A DNA stretch of 64,000 nucleotides. Origin: Acidaminobacter sp. Its GTDB lineage: Bacteria > Bacillota_A > Clostridia > Peptostreptococcales > Acidaminobacteraceae. The DNA lies in NCBI GenBank assembly GCA_009881125.1, contig WXFH01000040.1:36753-100752 (forward strand), in the 5' to 3' direction. The notes under the pieces are model-generated. The model saw only the letters and a program-made list of their open reading frames with translations, was not told the origin of the DNA and did not search any database. This document shows positions 9,166 through 18,231 of this stretch, piece after piece (position 1 is the stretch's first letter; the number at the start of each line of letters is the position of its first letter). Position numbers and translations under genes: made by a program.

Positions 9166-9211
9166 AGAGGCTGTCTCGCAGGTTCAGCACCTACGGAGAC
9201 AGCCTCTTTTT
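9166..9211 (+). terminator. Strong hairpin with a T-run between the GntR gene and the two-component operon
   Basis: AGAGGCTGTCTC pairs perfectly with GAGACAGCCTCT, followed by T's on the plus strand. Both flanking genes are on the minus strand, so a plus-oriented terminator here has no obvious gene to terminate. The hairpin may still end GntR transcription or block antisense transcription. I see nothing else in 8942-9286. Confidence 0.55.
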
Positions 9212-9286
9212 ATTGCTTTAAAAAATTTCTGCCGATGGTCACCCATCCCCCAACCACACAAAGAGACCGCGGCTCTCGCTCTCGCT

Positions 9287-10054
9287 TTACTCTATCTGCG
9301 TCGTAGCTTCCAGATGATCCAGCGCCTCTCTCAAATGGATTTCCACCCACTTGGCGGCGCCTTCCCCGTCCCGGGCCTTAGCGGCTTCAAGTATCTTGTG
9401 ATGATGCTCTTGAGAAAGGCGGTTGTACGCCTCGTTGGAAAGATAGTATCTCAGATAGCGGTCAATGCTGCGGTGCATCATATTGACCTGCTCCATCAGA
9501 TAGGGATTGTCACAGTGGCTGATCAGGATCTGGTGAAACTCGTGGTTGAAAGCGCTGATCCCCTTCGCTGTGGTCTGTCTGTCAATTTCATTCAATACTT
9601 CTTCAGCGCGCACGAGCTCCTCATCAGTCAGATGAGGCACTGATTTTCGCATAGCCCCAATCTCAAGATAGATCCGCGTTTCAAAGCGCTGTCTGACGCG
9701 CTCCGGATCCCACATGCTGACAACAGCGCCTCGGTTGGGAATCATGGTAATCAAGCCTTCCGTCTCCAAAGTCCTGAGCGCTTCTCTGACAGGAATCAGA
9801 CTGCTGTCAAACCGCTTTGCGATTTCTTCCTGTTTCAGGTGGCCGCCGAGCGGAATTTCACCGTTCAAAATGGCTTCTCGGAGTTCCTCAGAAATGATCA
9901 GCGGCAAGTTCAAAAAAGTCTTTGAACGCTTGATGGGCTTGGACTTTGACGCTGACTTGGAAGATCCGCGTTTGGTCGATGTCCTGGCCTTTTTGCCAGA
10001 TCCTTCGTCAGGGTTTGCTTCGTTTGGCTCCAAAGATTTTTTCGGCATGGTCAT
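9287..10054 (-). CDS. GntR-family regulator, FadR/FCD subfamily
   Basis: The 255-aa protein starts with about 45 residues rich in Lys and Ser, then a GntR winged helix (EELREAILNGEIPLGGHLKQEEIAKRF, SLIPVREALRTLE) and an all-helical FCD ligand domain. Metal-ligand-type positions appear in the FNHEFH and ISHCD segments and in a C-terminal HHHKIL segment. FCD regulators often sense small organic acids. It lies just downstream of the acid-catabolism island and may control part of it. GAGGGG precedes two in-frame ATGs; the second, at 10048, is better spaced. The Lys-rich N-terminal extension is longer than usual. Confidence 0.9.
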   Translation of the reverse strand: MTMPKKSLEPNEANPDEGSGKKARTSTKRGSSKSASKSKPIKRSKTFLNLPLIISEELREAILNGEIPLGGHLKQEEIAKRFDSSLIPVREALRTLETEGLITMIPNRGAVVSMWDPERVRQRFETRIYLEIGAMRKSVPHLTDEELVRAEEVLNEIDRQTTAKGISAFNHEFHQILISHCDNPYLMEQVNMMHRSIDRYLRYYLSNEAYNRLSQEHHHKILEAAKARDGEGAAKWVEIHLREALDHLEATTQIE

Positions 10055-10263
10055 TTTCCCCTCAAGAATATAATTTCATTCATTATTTATGCAACATTTT
10101 ATAAAGACAATTTATTATATCGCATTTTTTGAATCCTTGCCGCAAAATTAAAAAAAATTACGCCGGCACATTGTCGAGAATTTCTTCCCAACTGTACCGG
10201 CGCAAACAGGATGATGTGATTCAGAATTACTGCTTTAAATCAATTGCATAATCAAATCCAAAA

Positions 10264-11757
10264 TTAGTACTTGGAATATTGAACCTTCTCAAGCTCCGGA
10301 TCGTAGAACTCACCGAAGAGCTCTTCATCAGACGGAGAATCTGCCTGATCCAGTTCTTTGGAGACCCAAGTCACGTTCATGTAGTGGTGAAGGTGAACGT
10401 TCTCTGAAGTCGCATTGCCAGCCCAAGTGCCGCAGCCTATGGAAGACGTCATAGGCATACCGTTGTTCATGCTGCCTGAATTTGCTTTGGATTGCGGCTG
10501 TCTGACCATGATGCGGCCAACGCGGGCTACCATAGCAAGTCTGTGGATATGGTCCTCATCAAATGAGAAGATCCCGACGGAGTGACCAATGCCGCCAACT
10601 TCATGGATTGCCATGACAGAATCAATAGCATTTTGGAATTCACCCGTATACTTGTGAACCGCAAGCAGCGTCGTCAACTTCTCACGGCACCAGATCCCTT
10701 CTTTAGAAGCGTTAAAGACCCCTGTACCATGGGAAGCGATCAGGAATTTTCTATCCTCAGGAATTTCAAAGCCAGCTGCTTTCGCCATATCTTGCGGAGA
10801 AAGTGCGACTGTGTCTGCAAGTCTGTGGATCTCTTCGTCCCACATTGCGTTCTTCATAGCTTCCTGCTCCTGCGCAGACAGCATGTAACCGCCTACAGCG
10901 ACGAGCTCGTTAAGGGCCGCATCCCAGATGCTCTCATGGATGACAATGTTGCCATCTGCAGAACAGCCTGAACCAAAGTCAGAAGTCTTGGATCGCATGG
11001 TGTTGAATGCAGCTTTATTGAGATCCTGAGCTGCAGTCTCATCCCAAACCATAGTCGCGTTGCCTGCGCCAACGGCATAAGCAGGGGTGCCGGAAGTGTA
11101 GGCACGGCTCACGACGCCTTGGCCGCCGGTAGCGATAATAAGGTCACATCTAGACATGAGGGCTTCAGAAGTCGCTTTATTGATTTTAGCTTTTTGACCG
11201 AGGATTTGAACGAGATCCTCAGGCGCACCGACTCTTTTAAGACCCTCACGCATGAGCTCTATTGTTCTGCGGCTCGTATTTTTAGTACGTGGGTGTGGCG
11301 AAAAGATGATGGCATTTCTGGCTTTAATCGCATAAATGGCATTGCCTGCAGGCGTCAGGTCCGGATTGGTTGCAGGAATAACACACGCAATAATGCCAAC
11401 CGGCTTAGCGTATTTGACAATTCTCTTCTCAGGGATTTCTTCAATAATACCTACAGATTTCTGTCTGAGGCAGTCGCGGAGGATGCCGCGGATCTTGAAG
11501 CGCTTCGCTTCGCGGCTGACAGGATCGCCGAAGTTGCTTTCCTCAATACCCATCATGACGAGCTCGTGGAAGTTATGTGAATTGGCAACGATTTGAGCAA
11601 CGGATTGGATGGTTCTGTCAATCTGCTCCTGACTCCAGGTTTCGAATTCACGCTGTGCTATTTTCGCTTTCGCATAAGCCTCTTCAATTTCATCGATGGC
11701 ATCCTGGCCAAGCTTTAGCTCAGCATAGCGTGCTTTCATGTCAACATTCATGCTCAT
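10264..11757 (-). CDS. CoA-acylating aldehyde dehydrogenase family enzyme
   Basis: The roughly 497-aa protein is of the EutE/PduP/AdhE-N/SauS type. It has an N-terminal cofactor domain with CVIPATNPDLTPAGNAIYAIKARNAIIFSPHPRTKN and the catalytic Cys in FGSGCSADGNI. Such enzymes oxidise an aldehyde to an acyl-CoA with NAD+ and CoA in the cytosol. GAGGAGG precedes the ATG at 11757; the frame is open 23 codons further. It is the last gene of an iclR-aroE-like-aldehyde dehydrogenase set. Sulfoacetaldehyde dehydrogenase (SauS) is an alternative reading, but no sulfonate gene lies nearby. In this context I infer it activates an aldehyde made by ring cleavage. Confidence 0.82.
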   Translation of the reverse strand: MSMNVDMKARYAELKLGQDAIDEIEEAYAKAKIAQREFETWSQEQIDRTIQSVAQIVANSHNFHELVMMGIEESNFGDPVSREAKRFKIRGILRDCLRQKSVGIIEEIPEKRIVKYAKPVGIIACVIPATNPDLTPAGNAIYAIKARNAIIFSPHPRTKNTSRRTIELMREGLKRVGAPEDLVQILGQKAKINKATSEALMSRCDLIIATGGQGVVSRAYTSGTPAYAVGAGNATMVWDETAAQDLNKAAFNTMRSKTSDFGSGCSADGNIVIHESIWDAALNELVAVGGYMLSAQEQEAMKNAMWDEEIHRLADTVALSPQDMAKAAGFEIPEDRKFLIASHGTGVFNASKEGIWCREKLTTLLAVHKYTGEFQNAIDSVMAIHEVGGIGHSVGIFSFDEDHIHRLAMVARVGRIMVRQPQSKANSGSMNNGMPMTSSIGCGTWAGNATSENVHLHHYMNVTWVSKELDQADSPSDEELFGEFYDPELEKVQYSKY

Positions 11758-11846
11758 TCTTTTTTTCCTCCTCAGAATACTCTTGGTCATTATAATGTGT
11801 TTCCTTGACAACGATTCAATTAACAATCCTATAACGCTTTAAATTT

Positions 11847-12740
11847 TTACTCGCCAAACAGGTCCTTCTTGACAACATCTACAGGCATTTGCTGACCGGT
11901 CCAGATTTCAAAGGCTTCGGCACCCTGCCAGATCATCATTGGGATACCGTTCATAGTTTTGCAGCCCGCTGCTTTTGCCATTTTAATCAGCTTCGTCTCA
12001 AGGGGAATGTACACTATGTGTGCGACGAATAAGTCAGGTCTGAAAGCTTCAGGCGCATTTACCGTTGACTTTTCAATCAAGTTTTCCTCTTTGCCTTCCG
12101 CATTTGTAACGACCTTATCCATTCCAAGCGGGGTACAGTCAATCAGGATGTCGGCAGTCTTAACTGCCTCGATCACCGCTGCTTCGGAATAGACTTCGCC
12201 GCGGGCATTGACGGACTTGATGTTTTCGTGAATAGTCTCAAGGAGCTCGTCAACTTTCTCTGCTTCAACATCGAAAACCGTCATATCCGTGATGCCGGAA
12301 AGGGCTACCTGAACACCAACCGCTCTGCCTGCGCCGCCCGCACCAACGAGAACGACACGCTTTCCATTCAGGTCAAAGCCTTCCTCGCCAAGGCCTTTGA
12401 CGAAGCCCTTGCCATCTGTATTGTAGCCAACCAGTCTGCCATTGTCGTTAAACACTGTGTTGACCGCGCCAATCATTCTTGCGGCCGGGTCCACTTCATC
12501 CAGGTACTGAAGTACCTTTTGCTTATGGGGCATAGTCACGTTGAAGCCTTGCGCATGCAGGGCCTTCATGGCGTCCAGCGCCTCCGGAAGGTGACCATCC
12601 TCAATTTCAAAGGCAAGGTAGGCATATTCAAGCCCAAGTGCCGAGAAGGAAATATTGTGCATACGAGGTGAACGGCTGCTCTTAAGCGGATACCCTAGCA
12701 GACCAGTCAATCTGTATCTGCCGTCAATGCATTTCATCAT
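11847..12740 (-). CDS. Shikimate/quinate 5-dehydrogenase family, probably NAD-dependent
   Basis: The 297-aa AroE/YdiB-type enzyme has the substrate region (SSRSPRMHN), catalytic Lys in NVTMPHK and Asp in NTDGKGF. The Rossmann domain (VLVGAGGAGRAV) carries FDVEAEK after the second strand. An Asp there, instead of the NRT motif of biosynthetic NADP-dependent AroE, points to NAD+ and so to oxidation of shikimate or quinate. It sits between iclR and an acylating aldehyde dehydrogenase, apart from a biosynthetic operon, which also favours catabolism. It could still be a general shikimate dehydrogenase. Confidence 0.87.
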   Translation of the reverse strand: MMKCIDGRYRLTGLLGYPLKSSRSPRMHNISFSALGLEYAYLAFEIEDGHLPEALDAMKALHAQGFNVTMPHKQKVLQYLDEVDPAARMIGAVNTVFNDNGRLVGYNTDGKGFVKGLGEEGFDLNGKRVVLVGAGGAGRAVGVQVALSGITDMTVFDVEAEKVDELLETIHENIKSVNARGEVYSEAAVIEAVKTADILIDCTPLGMDKVVTNAEGKEENLIEKSTVNAPEAFRPDLFVAHIVYIPLETKLIKMAKAAGCKTMNGIPMMIWQGAEAFEIWTGQQMPVDVVKKDLFGE

Positions 12741-12811
12741 GTTGCATTCTCCTTTTCATGGCTGATTCTCTTAATTAACTTAATGCGCCCAGAGCGGCCA
12801 AGAAAGCAGCT

Positions 12812-13609
12812 TCACTCTGCGTACATCAGATTCTTTGAATAATACCCCAACTGCCTTGAGATTTGGAGAGACGCATCCAGCACCAGCTTCGCGAAGTAAT
12901 CCGTATCAGCGGGAAATCTGAATTTAGGCCCGGAAATGGAGATACAGCCTATGACCTTTTGAGAAGCGTCATAAATAGGCGCAGCAACACAACCCACCTC
13001 GTAATCCTTTTCAGCCACGCTTACCGCATAGCCCATAGTTCTGATTTTATCCAGCTCTTGAATAAACTCATCCGGATCAGCAATGGTGTATTCCGTAATT
13101 CTCTCCAAACGGCCTTTCATGTTCTCCCAGATGTCCCGGTTCATAAAAGCCAGTATTGATTTGCCGGTAGCCCCTGCCCAAATTGGATAACGCTCGCCTA
13201 TACGAACCGTTCGCTTAATAGCCAGCGGACTTTCGACCTGGTCAAAACAGATCCTGTCATAGTGGTCCAACAAATAGAGATTGGTCGTTTCTTTAGTGAG
13301 CTGTGTAATATTTTCCATAAACGGACGGCTCACCGTTCTAATGTCGAGACTGTCCTTAGCGATCAGTCCCAGATAGTACAGATTGTGCCCAAGCTTATAA
13401 TGATTTGTTCTTAAATTCTTTTCTATAAAGCCTTCAGACTCCAAAGCGCCAAGCAATCTTAACGTCGTCGACTTTGCCAGTCCGATTTTTTCCGAAATTT
13501 GAGTCAGGGAAAGCTCGCGATCATCCCATGTGAACGTCATTAGAATAGACAACGCTCTTGATAAGGTTCGCACTGTGGTTTCACCTTTGACATTTTTTAC
13601 TTCCGACAT
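12812..13609 (-). CDS. IclR-family transcriptional regulator
   Basis: The 265-aa protein has an N-terminal winged helix (SLTQISEKIGLAKSTTLRLLGALESEGFI) and the IclR effector domain, with the signature region GCVAAPIYDASQKVIGCISISGP near the C-terminus. IclR proteins sense small organic acids and often control aromatic or hydroaromatic catabolism (PcaR, PobR, IclR). The ATG at 13609 is preceded by GAGGGAG. It lies inside the island, and a 15-bp palindrome repeated at three island promoters is the best candidate for its operator. Nested inverted repeats stand directly upstream. Confidence 0.93.
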   Translation of the reverse strand: MSEVKNVKGETTVRTLSRALSILMTFTWDDRELSLTQISEKIGLAKSTTLRLLGALESEGFIEKNLRTNHYKLGHNLYYLGLIAKDSLDIRTVSRPFMENITQLTKETTNLYLLDHYDRICFDQVESPLAIKRTVRIGERYPIWAGATGKSILAFMNRDIWENMKGRLERITEYTIADPDEFIQELDKIRTMGYAVSVAEKDYEVGCVAAPIYDASQKVIGCISISGPKFRFPADTDYFAKLVLDASLQISRQLGYYSKNLMYAE

Positions 13610-13668
13610 ATGAATTCTCCCTCGAATTGTCATGCTTCCGTTTATAAGTAACGCGTTGACCTGGATGT

Positions 13669-13771
13669 TATTACTCCGGTGTTTAAATGGTTGAATTCTT
13701 TCTCGTCAAAATGATGATTTTGAAGTACTTCAACCAATTTCAATTTTGACTGCTTAAACACCATAGTAATA
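13669..13771. repeat. Three nested inverted repeats upstream of iclR
   Basis: The outer arms 13669-13686 and 13754-13771 match at 16 of 18 positions. The middle arms TGGTTGAA (13688) and TTCAACCA (13729) are perfect. The inner arms TCAAAAT and ATTTTGA (13706-13723) are perfect with a 4-base loop. The whole can fold as one long imperfect hairpin. It may be the autoregulatory operator of iclR, the terminator of the MFS gene, or a small mobile palindrome. Confidence 0.75.
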
Positions 13772-13808
13772 GAGTGCTATGTCAAAGTATCGCTTGGATG
13801 CAAAATGT

Positions 13809-14996
13809 CTAATGTTTGCCTTCTATTCCTGCCGCAGGAAGTTGAACCGCAGCCAATGCCAGAAGGCCTATGCCGGCAACCGTCATAAAACCGGCAGTCA
13901 GTCCAAAATGACCACTTACCATGCCAATAAGGATTGGGCCGATGGTCATGCCAACCGCATACACAGACTGATAAAATCCCATTGCACTCGATTTATACGC
14001 GATATCAACATCCTTGATCGCAATACCCATCAGAAGCGGAAATGACATCGATGTCCCTATGCCGCTGAGCAGCATGATCGGGAACAGCTGAACGTAATGA
14101 TTTAGAAACGGAATCATTATACAACTTAAAGTGACCAGTGCAAATCCGGCAGTCAAAGTCGCCTTTTCTCCAAATCGATCTCGGATGACAGTGCCAGAGA
14201 GCGTCGCAAAGAAAATTTGGGGGAGAATGAACAAAATATTGTACAGATTCAGATGAAAGCTCTCAGCACCCAGCTCGGTCGCGAGCAGCGGCGTGAAACT
14301 GAAAACCGTAGAGAAGGTGATCAGCTGAGACAATAACCCCAACAAAGAGACCGAAACGAGTCTGCGATTCTTATACAAAAGAAAAATGTCTTTCAAGTTA
14401 AATGTTTTTTTTGCTTTGCTTTTTGAGCCGGTTTCCTTGATCCTGAAGCCCGCCACCAAGGCAATTGTACCCATGACAGCGCTCAGGACAAAAGCTGCTC
14501 TGACCTCAAAGGCTGCGACGACTATACCGCCAATAATAAAAGCGGATAATTGCCCAAGGCGATTAGTCGAATTGATAATGCCAATAGCTTTAGTCGATTC
14601 GGAATTCTTGAAGTACTCCGAAAACATCACTGTGATATTCACCCAGGTCGCGGCAGCGACGCCTGTGAAAAACCTGGCTGCTATTAAAAAGTTCGGATGT
14701 GGCGCCAGAAGGACAATCAAGGGACTTAATACAGTCATGGTGATTCCGATCAGGACAAAGATCTTTCGCCTGCCCAGATAGTCTGAATAAAGACCGAGCG
14801 GCACCCTTAGAAGTACCTGGCTAAATCCGTAAGCCCCTGAGATCAGGCCGATGGTCTGCATTGACGCACCAATCTGACTGGCATATTTGGTTAATTGAGG
14901 CATATAGGCGTATTGTGAAAACCAGAAGGCGCCTGTCATAAAGCAAAAGAGCATAACAGGTTGTCCGCCTGTCATATTCTGAGATGAGTCCGACAT
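13809..14996 (-). CDS. MFS transporter
   Basis: The 395-aa protein has about twelve hydrophobic helices. The loop after helix 2 carries the MFS motif as PLGLYSDYLGRRKIF. It lies downstream of the TRAP genes, separated by a terminator hairpin, and upstream of iclR. It could be an alternative importer for the island's substrate or an exporter for a product. GAGGTAA precedes the ATG. Confidence 0.88.
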   Translation of the reverse strand: MSDSSQNMTGGQPVMLFCFMTGAFWFSQYAYMPQLTKYASQIGASMQTIGLISGAYGFSQVLLRVPLGLYSDYLGRRKIFVLIGITMTVLSPLIVLLAPHPNFLIAARFFTGVAAATWVNITVMFSEYFKNSESTKAIGIINSTNRLGQLSAFIIGGIVVAAFEVRAAFVLSAVMGTIALVAGFRIKETGSKSKAKKTFNLKDIFLLYKNRRLVSVSLLGLLSQLITFSTVFSFTPLLATELGAESFHLNLYNILFILPQIFFATLSGTVIRDRFGEKATLTAGFALVTLSCIMIPFLNHYVQLFPIMLLSGIGTSMSFPLLMGIAIKDVDIAYKSSAMGFYQSVYAVGMTIGPILIGMVSGHFGLTAGFMTVAGIGLLALAAVQLPAAGIEGKH

Positions 14997-15040
14997 TGCT
15001 GATTACCTCTTTTCAAACGCCTGAACAGGGACATTTTTTT

Positions 15041-15077
15041 GAAAAATCCGGTGGAAGCGCCGTGGCGCTCCACCGGA
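15041..15077 (-). terminator. Terminator after dctP
   Basis: TCCGGTGG pairs with CCACCGGA and an inner GCGCC/GGCGC stem extends the hairpin, followed on the minus strand by TTTTT. It separates the TRAP operon from the MFS gene. Partial read-through could still reach the MFS and iclR genes. Confidence 0.75.
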
Positions 15078-15133
15078 CTGATGTTACAAGGTCTAAAGTT
15101 CACTAGACCTGGTTTGAAATCTCAGTTCGAAGA

Positions 15134-16183
15134 TTACTTCGCTTCTTCAGCAGCCTGAAGGATGCCGTCTACGAGGTCTTGACCAATCTTTTCAGCGATA
15201 GAAGGATATACGGTTGCTGCAGCAGCTTCCATTTGAGCTCTGACTTCGTCAGAAACCTCGACAATTTCAGCGCCGCTGTCAGTGATGATCTTGACTCTGT
15301 CCGCAACACGGGCATCAGCTTGCTCACGAGCGTAAGCGCTTGCTTCAGCAACAGCCTGATCTATGATAGCTTGAACGTCAGCTGGAAGACCGTCATAAAG
15401 CGCTTTGTTTGTGACGAGCTGGATCGCGTGGAACATATGGTTTGTGTTGATGACATACTTTTGCTGCTCAAAAAGTTTGGCGGAAACGATAACTTCATAA
15501 GGGTTTTCCTGAGCGTCAATTGTGCCCTGTTGGAGACCAATGTAAACTTCAGAGAAGGCCATTGGTGTAGGGTTAGCGCCGAGTGCCTGCCAGTAACCGA
15601 GGTGGTTAGGATTCTCCATAGTTCTGATCTTTTGACCTTTAAAATCAGCAAAAGTCTCAATCTTCTTGTTGGTAGTCATAGTTCTGAAGCCCTGGTCAGC
15701 AAAGCCGAGAAGCTTGTAGCCAGCTTTTGCATATGCTTCGTCAAGTTTGTCGATAAATGGACCATCGAGAACTTTACGAGCGACTTCAGCATTAGGGAAT
15801 ACGTTTGCCATATCGAAAACTGCGAGTTCAGGTACAAAGTTAACCATTGGAGCTGTTGTTTGGATTACGAATTGAACGTCGCCAAGCTGAACGCTCTCTG
15901 CGACTTCACGGTCAGAGCCAAGCTGGCCGTTAGGGAAAACTTGGAGTGCAATTTTGCCGCCGGAAAGCTCAGCAAGTTTGTCAGAGAAGGCTTTAGCATA
16001 GATGAAAGTGACTGTGTCTTCAGGGCTGTCAACACCAACAGACCAGGAGTAGCTCTCCATTTCTGCTGCCGGTGTTTCTCCTGCCGGTGGTGTTGCAGGT
16101 GCTGCAGGCTCCGTTTTTCCGCCGCATGCCGCGAGCGAAAAGACCATTGCGAGGACGAGTAAAATGCTGACTAACTTCTTCAT
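15134..16183 (-). CDS. dctP: TRAP transporter substrate-binding lipoprotein, DctP family
   Basis: The 349-aa protein has a lipoprotein signal with lipobox LAAC, then a Pro/Ala-rich tether. The DctP-type fold includes the conserved GADREVAES-like region (LGSDREVAESVQLG) and the TMENPNHLGYWQALGANPTPMAFSEVY stretch; its Arg, in GQKIRTMENP, normally binds the substrate carboxylate. TRAP systems import organic acids using the sodium gradient. It is the last of the three TRAP genes and lies 108 bp from dctM. Confidence 0.95.
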   Translation of the reverse strand: MKKLVSILLVLAMVFSLAACGGKTEPAAPATPPAGETPAAEMESYSWSVGVDSPEDTVTFIYAKAFSDKLAELSGGKIALQVFPNGQLGSDREVAESVQLGDVQFVIQTTAPMVNFVPELAVFDMANVFPNAEVARKVLDGPFIDKLDEAYAKAGYKLLGFADQGFRTMTTNKKIETFADFKGQKIRTMENPNHLGYWQALGANPTPMAFSEVYIGLQQGTIDAQENPYEVIVSAKLFEQQKYVINTNHMFHAIQLVTNKALYDGLPADVQAIIDQAVAEASAYAREQADARVADRVKIITDSGAEIVEVSDEVRAQMEAAAATVYPSIAEKIGQDLVDGILQAAEEAK

Positions 16184-16291
16184 GTTTTTTCCCCAACCTT
16201 TCTTTTTTTTGTCTCTTTTCTCTATACATCAGCTCTGCGGATTTATTTCCGAAGAGCGGTGTACCACATCAACAACTTATTGCTTTAGATA

Positions 16292-17581
16292 TTAGAGAAG
16301 CGCGAGAGAAATTGCAGGCACAAACGTGATGAAAATCAGAGCGATAATAAACATGAATATGAACGGCATTGCTGATTTCGCGATGTCTGCAACCGGTACC
16401 CCCGTAAAGGAGCTGGTGACAAAGAGGTTGATGCCGATAGGCGGTGTAACGAAACCAATCGCGAGGTTGACGACCATGATGACGCCAAAGTGAACTGGAT
16501 CGACGCCAAATGCAGTGACAATCGGCAGCAATATCGGTGTCAAAATCAGGATGGCAGGTGTGGTATCCATAACCATACCGACCAGGAGCAGGAAGACGTT
16601 GATGATAATCAGAACCGCAACTTTGGAAGTGAAGGTAGCCGTAATGGCCATTGCGATCGCCTGCGGCACTTGCATCAGCGTCAGAACGCGGGCAAACCCA
16701 AGCGCTGCGGCAATGATGAAGAGAATAGGCGCGTAGGTTGCAACACCTTCAACGAAGATCTTAATGATTTGATTGAACTTCAATGACTTGTAGATGAACA
16801 AACTGACGAAGAAAGCGTAATAAACGGAGATGACCGCGGCTTCTGTCGGAGACGCAACACCTGAATAGATGGAGCCCAGAATGATGATTGGAGCGAGCAG
16901 CGCCCAGAAACTTTCTTTAAAGACGGTGACAAAACCTTGAGATCTCAAAGCATTATAGTTTTCCATGATTTTTACTTTGTCTTCGCCTTTTTTCTTACAG
17001 TAGTAATAGGCATAACCCATCAAGCAGGCACCAATCAACAGACCCGGAAGGACACCGGCGATAAAGAGCGCTCCGACAGATGCGCCGGAAGCCATACCAT
17101 AGAAGATAAAAGGAATGCTTGGCGGAATAATAACGCCGAGACCGCCAGCAACCGCGACAAGCGCCGTTGAAAAAACTTTATCATAGCCCAGGTTGACGAG
17201 GAGCGGAATGGTCATGGAACCGACTGCAGCCGCTGTCGCTGGGCCTGAACCGGAAATTGCGCCGTAGAACAAACAGGTCATGACAACCGCCATAGGAAGT
17301 CCAGCGGTTTTGTTTCCTATGAAATAAGTAAACACGTTGAACAGCTTTTTGGAGATTCCGCCTCTTGCCATGATGATCCCTGAAAGGATAAACATAGGTA
17401 CCGCGAGAATCGGGAAACTGTCAACACCTGCCAGCATGGCACGGATGACCATTTCAGGCGATGCAGGAAAAGTTGAATCAAGTAGTCTGGGCAAAATTGC
17501 GGTAAGACCTAATGTAGTTGAAATTGGCAGAGCCAATAGAACCGCTACCATAAAGAATAAAAACAATGCTACTGGTGACAA
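16292..17581 (-). CDS. dctM: TRAP transporter large permease, DctM family
   Basis: The 429-aa protein is very hydrophobic, with about twelve helices. It has the DctM features MARGGISKKLF, GAISGSGPATAAAVGSM and PPSIPFIFYG. It forms the transport channel with DctQ. The start codon is TTG, supported by GGAGGG seven bases upstream. It lies 32 bp after dctQ in the same operon. Confidence 0.96.
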   Translation of the reverse strand: MSPVALFLFFMVAVLLALPISTTLGLTAILPRLLDSTFPASPEMVIRAMLAGVDSFPILAVPMFILSGIIMARGGISKKLFNVFTYFIGNKTAGLPMAVVMTCLFYGAISGSGPATAAAVGSMTIPLLVNLGYDKVFSTALVAVAGGLGVIIPPSIPFIFYGMASGASVGALFIAGVLPGLLIGACLMGYAYYYCKKKGEDKVKIMENYNALRSQGFVTVFKESFWALLAPIIILGSIYSGVASPTEAAVISVYYAFFVSLFIYKSLKFNQIIKIFVEGVATYAPILFIIAAALGFARVLTLMQVPQAIAMAITATFTSKVAVLIIINVFLLLVGMVMDTTPAILILTPILLPIVTAFGVDPVHFGVIMVVNLAIGFVTPPIGINLFVTSSFTGVPVADIAKSAMPFIFMFIIALIFITFVPAISLALL

Positions 17582-17613
17582 TTGAATCCCTCCTTATTAA
17601 TTCTTCAATGTGT

Positions 17614-18099
17614 TCAAATTTCTTCCTCAACGTTTTTTGCTGCTACAATGACAAAGCTTTCAAGAATTCTGTAGACAGCCAAGCCAAAACCAACGACCGC
17701 CGCATAGTGAACGATATACATTGGCAGCTGTAATGCCGGGGTCAACTGTCCACTGCTGATAGTTGACTGAACAACATTGAAGGAATATCGGAGGACATAA
17801 GCAAAGAATCCCAAACTAACAATTTTAGTAAGCAGGAGAATAACTTTTTGAACTACTGGGGGAAGCAGGTGCAGGATCTGATCAATTTTGATCGAGCTGT
17901 GATGCTTGATGCAGTAGCCAATGCTAAGAAAAGCGGACCAAACAAATAAGTAACGCGTCAATTCCTCCGACCATGGCAGGGAATTGTTGAAGAGATAGCG
18001 CATTGTGACTTGGTAACCCATAACCAGAACCATGACGATCAGGAAGATTGTCAGCAATGCTTCTTCGAAGTGCGCATTTAACCATTTAATAATACGCAT
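17614..18099 (-). CDS. dctQ: TRAP transporter small permease, DctQ family
   Basis: The 161-aa protein has four predicted membrane helices and the DctQ-type motif around NNSLPWSEELTRYLFVWSAF. It pairs with DctM. It follows the ThDP enzyme gene after a stretch with two hairpins and is followed closely by dctM. Confidence 0.94.
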   Translation of the reverse strand: MRIIKWLNAHFEEALLTIFLIVMVLVMGYQVTMRYLFNNSLPWSEELTRYLFVWSAFLSIGYCIKHHSSIKIDQILHLLPPVVQKVILLLTKIVSLGFFAYVLRYSFNVVQSTISSGQLTPALQLPMYIVHYAAVVGFGLAVYRILESFVIVAAKNVEEEI

Positions 18100-18121
18100 T
18101 TTTTCACCTCATTTTGAGTGT

Positions 18122-18197
18122 CCGGATTCGCAAATCCGGCAGGCAGTAACAGACTTAAAGTAAGAAGGCAGGGCGGGCCGGGGATTGTTGCCCGCCC
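18122..18197 (-). other. Two hairpins between the ThDP enzyme gene and dctQ
   Basis: CCGGATT/AATCCGG (18122-18139) and GGGCGGG/CCCGCCC (18171-18197) are stable stems without a T-run. They are better explained as intercistronic stabilisers or pause sites than as full terminators, and could set the ratio of enzyme to transporter. Confidence 0.5.
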
Positions 18198-18231
18198 CTA
18201 ATTTTATGTGGTCGTGCAGAGAAACGCTGTA

